Assembly: GCA_910584095.1 (NCBI GenBank)
Contig: CAJTYU010000039.1
Location: 1-17,680, forward strand
Direction: 5' to 3'
DNA length: 17,680 nt
Source of the DNA: an uncultured Dorea sp.
GTDB taxonomy: Bacteria; Bacillota; Clostridia; Lachnospirales; Lachnospiraceae
Shown: in pieces, positions 7,054 through 14,652 of the stretch
How the letters are laid out: every line of letters starts with the position of its first letter
How positions within the stretch are numbered: the first letter of the stretch is position 1
Translations under genes and position numbers: made by a program
Notes under the pieces: model-generated
Database searches by the model: none
Told to the model about the DNA's origin: nothing
What the model saw: only the letters and a program-made list of their open reading frames with translations

Positions 7054-7084
7054 TGCCGGGCATCGCGAAAGCGGTGACCCGGCA
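7054..7084 (-). terminator. GC-rich hairpin at the 3' end of the catabolic operon
   Basis: TGCCGGGCATCGC (7054-7066) and GCGGTGACCCGGCA (7071-7084) pair almost fully, with one bulged base and one G-U pair, around a four-base loop (GAAA on the plus strand, TTTC on the minus). It begins 16 bases after the lyase stop, so it probably ends or stabilises the operon mRNA. No T-run follows immediately on the minus strand (ACGTATTATG), so classical termination is uncertain. The GAAA loop would be a stable GNRA tetraloop in a plus-strand RNA. Confidence 0.55.
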
Positions 7085-7100
7085 TCCTCCCTTTTATGCA

Positions 7101-7976
7101 TTAATCTAACAGGCTTCGGATTCCCATTTCTTGGGAATATCCTACCAAATCCTGATATTCCGGTCTTGGCATGAACAATCCCTGCTCTGCCAGCCCCAGT
7201 GTAGTTCCATGCCTTTTATAATATGTATATAACTCCGTCAGAGCACGGGCTTCGAACAGCACAGAGGCCAGCGGATGGATCACCAGCTTATAGCCCATCG
7301 CAAGCAGTTCTTCATCACTGTAGATCTGTCCGGTAGTAAATTCACAAACATCGGCTAAAATTGGGCAATTTTTTATTCCATTTGTGACCTTCATCATGTC
7401 CTCTTTAAGAATCAGATTCTCCGGCATAACCATATCAGCCCCCGCATCCGCCATCATATTGCAGCGCCGGATCACCTCATCTGTCCCCAAAGTCTGGAAA
7501 CAGTCTGTCCGGGCAATGATCATAAAATTCGGATCCTTTCTAGCCTTTACGGCAATCGCAATTTTGTCGCAGATTTCCTCCGCCGGAACCACAGTTACCC
7601 CTTCCATAGCCCCGCATTTTTTTGGCATGGTCTGATCCTCTATGTGGATTCCGCTGACTCCCGCCGCCTCGTAATCACGCACCGTCCTCCAGACATTATT
7701 CAGATTCCCATAACCTGTATCTGCGTCGCAGATCAGAGGAATATCAATACACTCTGCCAGATAACGAGCTCTCGTAATCATCTCTGTTGCCGTTCCAAGG
7801 CCGATATCCGGTCTGCCCAAATAACTGCTCATGGTACCGTTTCCGCCCATATAGCACACGTCAAATCCAAGCTTCTGTATAATCTTGGCCCCTATTCCAT
7901 CATGACAGCCCGGTGCAATAATCAATCCCGGCCGCTCCATCAGTTCCCGTAAGCGGGCATTCTTTTTCACATCCAT
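7101..7976 (-). CDS. Isocitrate lyase/PEP mutase superfamily carboxylate lyase
   Basis: A 291-residue TIM-barrel enzyme of the superfamily including 2-methylisocitrate lyase, 2,3-dimethylmalate lyase, oxaloacetate decarboxylase and PEP phosphonomutase. The Mg-binding DADTGYGN (Asp84, Asp86) and IEDQ (Glu113) are present, as is Arg156 in IIARTDC. The catalytic loop reads KKCGAME (119-125). The Cys is the mark of true C-C lyases; PEP mutases lack it. The His that normally follows CG is Ala here. The likely reaction is retro-aldol-type cleavage of a 2-hydroxy or 2-alkyl carboxylate to an oxoacid such as pyruvate or glyoxylate plus a second carboxylate. It is the last gene of the operon, 21 bp after the isomerase, and the only C-C cleaving enzyme there. 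AGGAG lies 11 bases before the ATG. Confidence 0.88.
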   Translation of the reverse strand: MDVKKNARLRELMERPGLIIAPGCHDGIGAKIIQKLGFDVCYMGGNGTMSSYLGRPDIGLGTATEMITRARYLAECIDIPLICDADTGYGNLNNVWRTVRDYEAAGVSGIHIEDQTMPKKCGAMEGVTVVPAEEICDKIAIAVKARKDPNFMIIARTDCFQTLGTDEVIRRCNMMADAGADMVMPENLILKEDMMKVTNGIKNCPILADVCEFTTGQIYSDEELLAMGYKLVIHPLASVLFEARALTELYTYYKRHGTTLGLAEQGLFMPRPEYQDLVGYSQEMGIRSLLD

Positions 7977-7997
7977 TCTCTTCTCATCTCCTGTCTT

Positions 7998-8822
7998 CTA
8001 GTAATCCCTCTTGGCTGCTTCAATCAGAGGTTTTAGATAAGCCATAGAGTCCCTTGCGCCTTTCTCATAATCGCAGAAATCAAACGCCACCTCCAAAGCA
8101 ATCCATCCTTTATAGCCTAACGCCTCCAGAACTTTCACCGCATCCGCAAAATCAATATTTCCGCTCCCCGGCACGCCGTTATTACTGTCACGGAAGTGTA
8201 CATGTGCAATCATACTCTGGCTTCGTATGAAAGCCGCCGCAATGGAATCATCCTCTAATGCCATATGATAAATGTCCATTAAAAGCCCCACTTTATGTAT
8301 AAGTCCTTCATTTATCTCATTTACAAAGGCCACCATCTCTTTTGTAGTATGATTGTAGCTCATTTCAAACCGATTGATGGGTTCGTATGCGATTACTGTT
8401 CCTGATTTCGCAGCATATCCGGCAATCTGACGCATACAGTCTTTAATTCTTTCCTTTGCCTCGCAGACTTTCTCATCCGGTTCTAAAAGCCCCTGGATAC
8501 GCCCCATGAGAATCGGACAGTCAAATTCTCCGCATAAGTCTACCACATCCTTCATCATCTCTACAGCTTTATCCCGCACCGTCTTGTCAGGGCTTGAAAA
8601 CCGCGCTCCTGTCATGTCATAGACAGCCCCGGAACGAAATCCTGAAAAGCACATCCCGTGCTTATCCAGCTTTTCCTTAAGCATTTGCCTGTCAATTTCT
8701 GCGGCATTGCAGACCGATGCCTCTACTCCCTCATAGCCAATGTCCTTCAAAAGAATCAGATACTCCTCAAATTTTTCCGGCGTTAATGTATCCAGCAGAG
8801 GAATTCCATAGGATAGTTTCAT
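7998..8822 (-). CDS. Xylose-isomerase-like TIM-barrel sugar isomerase/epimerase
   Basis: A 274-residue AP-endonuclease-2-type TIM barrel, related to hydroxypyruvate isomerase, ketose 3-epimerases and inositol-catabolic IolE/IolI. Such enzymes move a carbonyl or invert a hydroxyl next to it using one or two divalent metals. The metal set is visible: Glu147 in YEPINR, Asp183 in LMDIYHM, His209 in AHVHFRDS and Glu244 in ALEVAF. The RDSNNGVPGSGNIDF segment is typical of the family. Start ATG 8822 follows AAAAGGAGACAGAAT. It sits in the operon between the TRAP binding protein and the lyase, so it probably converts the imported or oxidised substrate. The exact substrate cannot be assigned. Confidence 0.85.
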   Translation of the reverse strand: MKLSYGIPLLDTLTPEKFEEYLILLKDIGYEGVEASVCNAAEIDRQMLKEKLDKHGMCFSGFRSGAVYDMTGARFSSPDKTVRDKAVEMMKDVVDLCGEFDCPILMGRIQGLLEPDEKVCEAKERIKDCMRQIAGYAAKSGTVIAYEPINRFEMSYNHTTKEMVAFVNEINEGLIHKVGLLMDIYHMALEDDSIAAAFIRSQSMIAHVHFRDSNNGVPGSGNIDFADAVKVLEALGYKGWIALEVAFDFCDYEKGARDSMAYLKPLIEAAKRDY

Positions 8823-8855
8823 ATTCTGTCTCCTTTTTATTCTGTGTTATTTTTA

Positions 8856-9905
8856 CTATTCCCCGATAATTTTCATCATTTCATCCAGCAGCTCCGTATA
8901 ACCGTTTTTTTCAGCGCTTTCATACCAGTAATCATGGAAAATATCCTGAAATTCTTTCTCATCCTTTGTATAGGTCACCTCGGCGCCCGCTTCCTTAAAC
9001 TGCTTTTCGTAATCAGCATCCCGGTCTTTTTCATCCTGATTGAACCATTCCGTCACATCACTCCAGCAGTCAAAAATAGCATCCTGATACTCCTGCGGCA
9101 GTTCAGCCAGCACATCATTGTTCATAACAATACCCGCTGTTGAAAACATATGATTGGAATTCCAGACATATTTTCCAATCTCAGGAAAGCCATAGCTCAA
9201 AATGGAAGACTTGATGGTATCCACACCATCCACTACGCCTGACTGCATCGCCGTATATGCTTCCGTCCATGTAATAACAGATGGCGAAAAGCCCATCATG
9301 GAAAATGTATCCAGATAAATTTCTGTTTCCGGAGAACGCATCTTCACTCCCTCGCAGTCAGCCTTACTGGTCAAAGGCATCGTCGTGCAGAATGCACGGA
9401 AGCCCTGATATACCCAGCCGATACTGCTTATGTTAGTTTTTTCGCTCAGCTTCTCATCCAGCTTGTCCACAATGTCACTTTCATAGAAAATCTTGTCGGC
9501 TGTATCAAAGGAAGTAATCATCCACGGCAGACTGGTCAGGGTATACTCCGGCACATAAGTCACCAGCATGGAGGTATCCGCATAGCACATATCCAGAGAG
9601 CCCTGCATAACAGATTCCAGATTCTCGGTCTGTGTTCCCAAAGAACCTGCCGGATAAGTAGTAATCTCCACATTACCGTCAGTCGCCTCGGACACATCCT
9701 TGGCAAACTGCTCAAATGCTAAGCTCAGGTCATGATCTGTCGCTAATGTGTACGCAAATTTCAGATTATAAGAATCCCCTTTTGATGTATCCTCCTGCTC
9801 CTTCTGCGCCTGATCTGAACCGCCTCCGCCGGAGCATCCCGCCAGAATGCCGATACTCAGCACTACACATAACATCATTGCAACACGTTTCCTTAGGTTT
9901 CTCAT
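8856..9905 (-). CDS. TRAP transporter substrate-binding lipoprotein (DctP family)
   Basis: A 349-residue extracytoplasmic receptor. Residues 1-23 form a lipoprotein signal ending ILAGC, with Cys24 the lipidated residue, followed by a glycine/serine linker. The DctP fold shows YPAGSLGTQTENLESVMQGS and VKMRSPE, whose Arg normally forms the salt bridge with a ligand carboxylate. TWTEAYTAMQSGVVDG follows, the classic hinge motif. The ligand is therefore probably an organic or sugar acid. An upstream in-frame ATG (9968) was rejected: ATG 9905 has AAAGGAG nearby and begins the signal peptide directly. The gene follows DctM after 59 bp. Confidence 0.93.
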   Translation of the reverse strand: MRNLRKRVAMMLCVVLSIGILAGCSGGGGSDQAQKEQEDTSKGDSYNLKFAYTLATDHDLSLAFEQFAKDVSEATDGNVEITTYPAGSLGTQTENLESVMQGSLDMCYADTSMLVTYVPEYTLTSLPWMITSFDTADKIFYESDIVDKLDEKLSEKTNISSIGWVYQGFRAFCTTMPLTSKADCEGVKMRSPETEIYLDTFSMMGFSPSVITWTEAYTAMQSGVVDGVDTIKSSILSYGFPEIGKYVWNSNHMFSTAGIVMNNDVLAELPQEYQDAIFDCWSDVTEWFNQDEKDRDADYEKQFKEAGAEVTYTKDEKEFQDIFHDYWYESAEKNGYTELLDEMMKIIGE

Positions 9906-9964
9906 TTTTCTTTCTCCTTTCATAAATGAATATTGATTTATACATCTTTTACTGAAACATTGTT

Positions 9965-11236
9965 TCAATAAAGAAGATTCGGAATAAACAAAGCGACCTG
10001 CGGCACAAAGATTACCAACATTACACCCACTGTAAATATAAATACAAACGGCCAGATATGACGGATAATCTTAGACAGCTCTGTTTTCGTCACGCTGGAC
10101 ACTACATACATAACGATCCCTACCGGCGGCGAAATTCCTCCTAATACCAAGGAAATAATGCAGACGATGGCAAAGTGCAGCGGATCAAAGTTAAACAGCG
10201 GTATCAGCGGCGAAAACACCGGCACAAGGATCAGCAGGATTGCCGTGGATTCAATAAACATGCCTGCAATATAGATAATGGCAAAAATCAGCAGCAATAT
10301 TACGTACTTATTCGTAGTAATAGACATCATAAAATTTCCTACCAGACTGCCCAAACCGTAGTAAGTCAGCACATAACCGAATAAAGAAGCAAACGCTATG
10401 ATAATCATCGGCTGTGCAGAACTGCTAACCGCATCATGCACACACTCTTTCAGCTTTTTCACCGTCAGATTTTTTGTAAAAAAACCGTAAATAATACCAT
10501 AGATCACCGCCAGAATACCGGATTCTGTGGCTGTTACAATACCAGATATGATTCCTCCCAGAATGATAAACGGCATAACCAAAGCCCCTGCACATTTTAG
10601 GAATGTACGGCCGATATTATTAATGCCCGCAAACTTTGTCTGTGGAATCTGATGTTTCTTCGCGTAGAAATAACTGTAGAGCATCATTCCAATTCCAAAC
10701 AGAATACCAGGCGCAAGCCCTGCCATAAACAGCTTTCCAATGGAAATTGATACTACACCGGAATACACGATCATAATAATGCTCGGCGGAATAATCGGCC
10801 CCAGCGACCCGGCAGATGATATCAGGGCACAGGCAAAGCCTCTGTCATACCCTTCCTTTTCCAGAGACGGAACCATCACGGTAGCAATCGCCGAACTGTC
10901 CGCTACGGAAGAGCCGGACACGCCCGCCATCAGCATTCCGGTAATAACCGTCGCGTGTGCCAAGCCGCCCTTTAGGTGTCCTACCAGAGCCCGGCAGAAT
11001 TCAATCAGCTTCTCTGTAATACCGGATGCATTCATCAGCGAGCCCGCCATCATAAACAACGGAATTGCAATAAATGAAAAGGAATCCAGCGAAGTAAAAA
11101 TTTTCTGCGCCATAATCGTACTAGGCAGGGCCGGATCAGCAACGATTACCACTATAGATGAAACGGCCATGCTATAGGCCACCGGAACTCCCAGAACCAG
11201 CAGAATACAAAATAAAACTACAACCAGTAAAATCAT
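9965..11236 (-). CDS. TRAP transporter large permease (DctM family)
   Basis: A 423-residue polytopic membrane protein with about 12 hydrophobic segments, the ion-coupled translocation subunit of the transporter. Family landmarks include AIPLFMMAGSLMNASGIT, LVGHLKGGLAHATVITGML, GVSGSSVADSSAIATVMVP and SLGPIIPPSI. Uptake is driven by a Na+ or H+ gradient, not ATP. Its ATG overlaps the DctQ stop (ATGA, 11233-11236), so translation of the two membrane subunits is coupled. Length and motifs are complete. Confidence 0.96.
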   Translation of the reverse strand: MILLVVVLFCILLVLGVPVAYSMAVSSIVVIVADPALPSTIMAQKIFTSLDSFSFIAIPLFMMAGSLMNASGITEKLIEFCRALVGHLKGGLAHATVITGMLMAGVSGSSVADSSAIATVMVPSLEKEGYDRGFACALISSAGSLGPIIPPSIIMIVYSGVVSISIGKLFMAGLAPGILFGIGMMLYSYFYAKKHQIPQTKFAGINNIGRTFLKCAGALVMPFIILGGIISGIVTATESGILAVIYGIIYGFFTKNLTVKKLKECVHDAVSSSAQPMIIIAFASLFGYVLTYYGLGSLVGNFMMSITTNKYVILLLIFAIIYIAGMFIESTAILLILVPVFSPLIPLFNFDPLHFAIVCIISLVLGGISPPVGIVMYVVSSVTKTELSKIIRHIWPFVFIFTVGVMLVIFVPQVALFIPNLLY

Positions 11237-11718
11237 GCTCCCATCTCCTTTCCCAAAACCTCTTGAATATGAAATACGATCAGCTCCAGCGTGTAGACGG
11301 CGATCAAAAAAGCTCCTGTAGGCTCAGCCGCATAAATCGCGTTATAGGGAACCTTTAGGCCGGAGAAACTAAAATTCTGGAAAGATAAGCACAACTGAAA
11401 GCTCTGATAAAACCAATAAACGGAAAATAGCAGAATAATGATTTCCGCAAAAAAACTGCACAGATGCTTCAGCTTTGACGGCAGTCTCTGCGTCATGATA
11501 TCGAATCCCAGATTGCCTCCCTTACGTACCAGCACCCCGCTGTAAAGCATGATCATCCAAATAAATGCCCCCCGCGCCGCCTGTTCCGACCATGATAAAG
11601 TATTAGACAGCACATAGCGGGTAAAAACCTGTACTGCAATCAACACTGCAATTACTACAAACAATGCCATACAGACGACGCTGATCACCTGTTCTAGTTT
11701 GTCCAAAATTTTCTTCAT
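11233..11718 (-). CDS. TRAP transporter small permease (DctQ family)
   Basis: A 161-residue protein with four predicted membrane segments, the usual size and topology of DctQ subunits that pair with DctM. The conserved patch VFTRYVLSNTLSWSEQAARGAFIWMIMLYSG is present between segments 1 and 2 (about residues 31-61). It begins 13 bp after the aldo/keto reductase stop with an AGGAGGGATTTT site and overlaps DctM by four bases. Together with DctM and DctP it makes a complete three-part TRAP system. Confidence 0.94.
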   Translation of the reverse strand: MKKILDKLEQVISVVCMALFVVIAVLIAVQVFTRYVLSNTLSWSEQAARGAFIWMIMLYSGVLVRKGGNLGFDIMTQRLPSKLKHLCSFFAEIIILLFSVYWFYQSFQLCLSFQNFSFSGLKVPYNAIYAAEPTGAFLIAVYTLELIVFHIQEVLGKEMGA

Positions 11719-11731
11719 AAAATCCCTCCTC

Positions 11732-12751
11732 TCATCCTTTTAACGAACCCGTATAGCGGACTCCCTTCGCGCCCTTCTGCGGAATAAAATATCCATAGGT
11801 ATCTCCTTTTAATTTCTTCCATACGCAGTCGCAAGCCTGTAATACATCTGCTTCCAATGTTCCCTTTTCCACAAGCCGCAGATTTTCCTCCATCTGGCTT
11901 TTGCGTGAAAATCCCATCAGCACCGAATCCACATAGCTGCGCGAAACGCTGAAGCGGACCGCAAGCTCAAGAAGCGTCATGCCTGCTTCACATGCAATTT
12001 TTTCAAGCGCTTCTACCGCATCAAAATTGGCATCACTGCAGTACCGTTCCCGATACATCGCCGAATCATAGCGGGTTCCCGCCGCCAATCGCCCTCTCTT
12101 GTGCTTTCCTGTAAGCAGACCTCCTGCCAGCGGATTATATACCAGCAGTCCCATTTGATGCTTCTGCACAAAATATGCCAGTTCCTCCTCCAATCCTCTA
12201 GTAATCAGGTTATACACATTCTGAGCCGCCGCAGGCGGAATCATATGGGAATACTTTGCTGTCCACAACAGATCACAGGCCTCCCATGCCGAGTAATTAG
12301 AAAAGCCGATATATCGGACCTTCCCGCTCCTCACCAGATCATTCATCGCTGTCAGGGTTTCCTCCATGGGTGTATTCCGGTCTGGATGGTGAATATAATA
12401 AATATCCACATAATCCGTTTGAAGACGTCTTAGTGATGCATCCAGCGCCTCCATGATATGCAGCCGGGACGCTCCTTGATCATTTACCCCCGTACCTGTA
12501 GGAAGATCCATTTTTGTCCCCAGCACTACTTTACGGCGCATGCCCGGGCGCTTCAGAAATTTGCCTATGATCTCCTCACTTCTTCCGCCGCAGTAGACAT
12601 CTCCGGTATCAATGCTGTTAATCCCTGCTTCCGCCGCATGTTCCATGATCCGGCAGGACTCCTCCTCATCCAACTGGTCTCCGAACGTAGAGCTTCCCAG
12701 CGTTACTTCTGACAGCCGGATTCCTGTTCCTTTCAAATAGTTATACCGCAT
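11732..12751 (-). CDS. Aldo/keto reductase
   Basis: A 339-residue NADPH-preferring oxidoreductase with an (alpha/beta)8 barrel. The catalytic tetrad is complete: Asp48 and Tyr53 in IDTGDVYCGG, Lys80 in LGTKMD and His121 in YIHHPD. The fold ends with the cofactor-binding region near VLMGFSRKSQMEENL. It belongs to the potassium-channel beta/YajO-like branch that acts on aldehydes, ketones and sugars. In this operon it would oxidise or reduce the imported compound before isomerisation or phosphorylation. The ATG is preceded by AAGGAGGAGCT and lies 12 bp after the kinase stop. The direction of the reaction is not predictable. Confidence 0.92.
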   Translation of the reverse strand: MRYNYLKGTGIRLSEVTLGSSTFGDQLDEEESCRIMEHAAEAGINSIDTGDVYCGGRSEEIIGKFLKRPGMRRKVVLGTKMDLPTGTGVNDQGASRLHIMEALDASLRRLQTDYVDIYYIHHPDRNTPMEETLTAMNDLVRSGKVRYIGFSNYSAWEACDLLWTAKYSHMIPPAAAQNVYNLITRGLEEELAYFVQKHQMGLLVYNPLAGGLLTGKHKRGRLAAGTRYDSAMYRERYCSDANFDAVEALEKIACEAGMTLLELAVRFSVSRSYVDSVLMGFSRKSQMEENLRLVEKGTLEADVLQACDCVWKKLKGDTYGYFIPQKGAKGVRYTGSLKG

Positions 12752-12763
12752 AGCTCCTCCTTT

Positions 12764-14320
12764 CTATTCCTTTAGCATTGCCATATCCTCTGCCACAATA
12801 CGCGCCTGGCTTTTATATAAACGGCTGAGTGCCGGGTAGAGGCTCCGGTAGGTCTGATAATATCTCTCATACTGCCTTACATGTTCCGGTATGGGTTCTG
12901 TTACTGTCCTGACCTGTAAAACGGTATCGCAGGCTTCCTCAATTGATCTATAATATCCGGCTCCCACAGCCGCAAGTATCGCTGCACCTGCCGCAGGCCC
13001 TTCCTCCATATTGGTAGTCACTACGCGCGCATTATATATGTCTGCCTGTATCTGTCTCCACAGCCGGCTCTTAGCGCCGCCTCCCATGGCACGGACCTCT
13101 GTTACATCCACGCCTGTCTCCCGGAAAATTTCAATGATATCTCTCAGAGAAAAAGAAATCCCTTCCATCACGCTGCGGCATATAGCTTCTTTTCCATGCC
13201 GGAGGGTCAGTCCAAAGAACACGCCCCTTGCATCGGTATCCGCAACAGGCGTACTCTCTCCATTTAAATACGGCAGAAAGATAAGTCCTTCACTTCCCAC
13301 CGGCGCCTGCTCCGCCAATCCAGTCATCCAGTCATAAACATCCTTCTTTTCTTCCAAAAATTCTCCTTTTTCACGTTCAAAAAATGTATCTCTCAGCCAT
13401 TTAAAAGAACCTCCGGCCGAGAGCGTACATCCAAGAAAATCATACTTTCCCGGTACGCTGTGACAGGTACTTAAAATCGCCCTGTCTTTCTTATCGGCAA
13501 ACGGAGTATCGCAGCATCCGAATACCACGCCTGAAGTGCCGATAACAGCACTAATCACGCCTGTTTTCACAGCTCCGCATCCAATCCCGCCCACTGGCTG
13601 GTCTCCTCCCCCTGCAATCACCGGAATCCCCGGACGTATTCCCAGCTCTTTTGCTGTACTGCTTTTCAAATAGCCTGCAATATCCTTGGATTCCAGCACC
13701 CGGTCCGGCAGCATTTCCCGGGGAATGCTGCATACCTCCAGCATCCGTTCCGACCAATTTCTTGTACGCAGGTCAAATAGAAATGTAAGCGAAGCATCCG
13801 ACACATCCGCAGCCACTTCTCCGGTCATCCGATAGCGCAGGTAATCCTTGGCAAACATCACCTTGTGGATACGGCGGTACTGCTCCGGCCGGTGCTTTTT
13901 CACCCAGTTCAGCTTAGCCGCCCAGTAGCTCACAAGACAGCAGCTTCCGGTAATCTCCATCATTTCTTCCCTGCCAAGCCGGCTGTTCAGCTCAGCCGCT
14001 TCTGCTGCCGATCGCTGATCCAGCCAGATAATGCAGTTTCCAACCGGCTCCATATTCTCATCCAGCATCGTGCAGCCCTGCATCTGCCCCGAAAAGCTGA
14101 CAGCGCGGATTTCTTCCCCTGCCCCGCACTCCTTTACTGCCATAACTGCCGCCTGTTTCAATGCCTCCCACCACTCCCGCGGATCCTGCTCTGCATACCC
14201 GGGAAAAGGTGATATCACATTGCATTCGCAGTATCCCCTTCCTGTCACGCGCCCTTCCCTGTCCATGACGATAACCTTCACTCCGCTGGTCCCGGTATCA
14301 ATTCCCATAAAATAATCCAT
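12764..14320 (-). CDS. FGGY-family carbohydrate kinase (xylulokinase-like)
   Basis: A 518-residue sugar kinase of the ASKHA fold. The N-terminal phosphate loop GIDTGTSG includes Asp8. Catalytic Asp240 lies in AGGGDQPVGG, GTSGVV follows, and FLPYLNGESTPVADTDARG is the C-terminal FGGY signature region as in XylB. GGGAKSRLWRQIQADI completes the ATP site. Where xylulokinases have GQMHG in the substrate pocket, this protein has GQMQG (Gln81), so the substrate may not be D-xylulose. It is the first gene of the operon. ATG 14320 is preferred to an ATG five codons earlier, because the GAGGAGG Shine-Dalgarno lies between them. Confidence 0.9.
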   Translation of the reverse strand: MDYFMGIDTGTSGVKVIVMDREGRVTGRGYCECNVISPFPGYAEQDPREWWEALKQAAVMAVKECGAGEEIRAVSFSGQMQGCTMLDENMEPVGNCIIWLDQRSAAEAAELNSRLGREEMMEITGSCCLVSYWAAKLNWVKKHRPEQYRRIHKVMFAKDYLRYRMTGEVAADVSDASLTFLFDLRTRNWSERMLEVCSIPREMLPDRVLESKDIAGYLKSSTAKELGIRPGIPVIAGGGDQPVGGIGCGAVKTGVISAVIGTSGVVFGCCDTPFADKKDRAILSTCHSVPGKYDFLGCTLSAGGSFKWLRDTFFEREKGEFLEEKKDVYDWMTGLAEQAPVGSEGLIFLPYLNGESTPVADTDARGVFFGLTLRHGKEAICRSVMEGISFSLRDIIEIFRETGVDVTEVRAMGGGAKSRLWRQIQADIYNARVVTTNMEEGPAAGAAILAAVGAGYYRSIEEACDTVLQVRTVTEPIPEHVRQYERYYQTYRSLYPALSRLYKSQARIVAEDMAMLKE

Positions 14321-14404
14321 ATCCGGCCTCCTCATAATTTCAGTGATCCTACAGCAGCATTTACCTCCTGCAGGATAATCTGTTTCAGTTCTTTTACATC
14401 TTGA

Positions 14405-14419
14405 TTAGAACGTTTCCTT
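14405..14419 (-). promoter_or_regulatory. Possible CcpA (cre) site
   Basis: The minus strand reads AAGGAAACGTTCTAA, which fits the Firmicutes cre consensus WTGNAANCGNWNNCW at all but two fixed positions. It lies just downstream of the -10, over the likely transcription start, the usual place for carbon catabolite repression. Two mismatches make this a tentative call. Confidence 0.35.
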
Positions 14420-14420
14420 T

Positions 14421-14451
14421 ATTATAAATAGAGTCCTCTATGAAAAGCCAA
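14421..14451 (-). promoter_or_regulatory. Promoter of the catabolic operon with spacer palindrome
   Basis: A perfect TATAAT (14426-14421) is preceded by TTGGCT at 19 bp or GGCTTT at 17 bp, both weak -35 matches. The spacer holds ATAGAGTCCTCTAT (14428-14441), two exact 6 bp arms around a 2 bp centre. A repressor bound there would block polymerase. The weak -35 also fits activation by the LysR regulator from the upstream sites. Confidence 0.5.
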
Positions 14452-14518
14452 CATTGTTTTGGAATTACGTTATCACTTTTTATCTATTATCACTATTTTC
14501 CCCTATTTCTCGCATAGC

Positions 14519-14552
14519 TTTTTGCAAAAATTGTCAATCCATTTCCGCAAAT
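14519..14552 (-). promoter_or_regulatory. Tandem pseudo-palindromes, candidate LysR-family sites
   Basis: TTTTTGCAAAAA (14519-14530) is a perfect 12 bp palindrome. ATTTCCGCAAAT (14541-14552) is a related imperfect one. Their centres are 22 bp apart, two helical turns. This side-by-side arrangement upstream of a promoter is usual for the recognition and activation sites of LysR-type regulators. A TTGACA also sits at 14537-14532 but has no good -10. Confidence 0.4.
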
Positions 14553-14575
14553 TTCTATATTTCTTCAAAATATAC

Positions 14576-14636
14576 ACAAAAAACAGCACGGCTGGCTGTT
14601 GTTTCTTATCGAAACTCCCACAGTCTGCCATGCTGT
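14576..14636 (-). terminator. Intrinsic terminator of the LysR gene
   Basis: ACAGCACGGCTGGCTGTTGTTTC pairs with the region 14611-14636 through a stem of about 20 bp with a few mismatches and a five-base loop (14606-14610). On the minus strand it is followed by TTTTTTG. It starts about 16 bases after the LysR stop codon. It insulates the catabolic operon from the LysR transcript. Confidence 0.87.
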
Positions 14637-14652
14637 CTGTCTATCCTTTATT

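Larger units (their letters stand above)
6761..7100 (-). other. AT-rich intergenic stretch before the glycosyltransferase
   Basis: No gene is seen in these 340 bases. The part nearest the glycosyltransferase (about 6830-6960) is very AT-rich and probably leader. A weak minus-strand promoter candidate is TTAACT-17 bp-TAATAT at about 7000-6972. GTATA/TATAC forms a small inverted repeat at 6959-6971. A plus-strand promoter-like pair and a strong hairpin at the lyase end are listed separately. Confidence 0.5.
14321..14652 (-). other. Control region between LysR gene and catabolic operon
   Basis: About 330 bases without a gene. From the LysR side it contains a strong terminator (14576-14636), two related pseudo-palindromes (14519-14552), a TATAAT promoter with a palindrome in its spacer (14421-14451), a cre-like site (14405-14419) and a leader of roughly 90 bases ending in GAGGAGG before the kinase. 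A small AGCAG/CTGCAG-rich part of the leader (14350-14372) may fold weakly. Confidence 0.6.

Noticed and set aside
7101..7976. PEP phosphonomutase of a phosphonate biosynthesis cluster
   Set aside because: The catalytic loop has the lyase Cys (KKCG) and no phosphonopyruvate decarboxylase or transaminase gene is present. A C-C lyase fits better.
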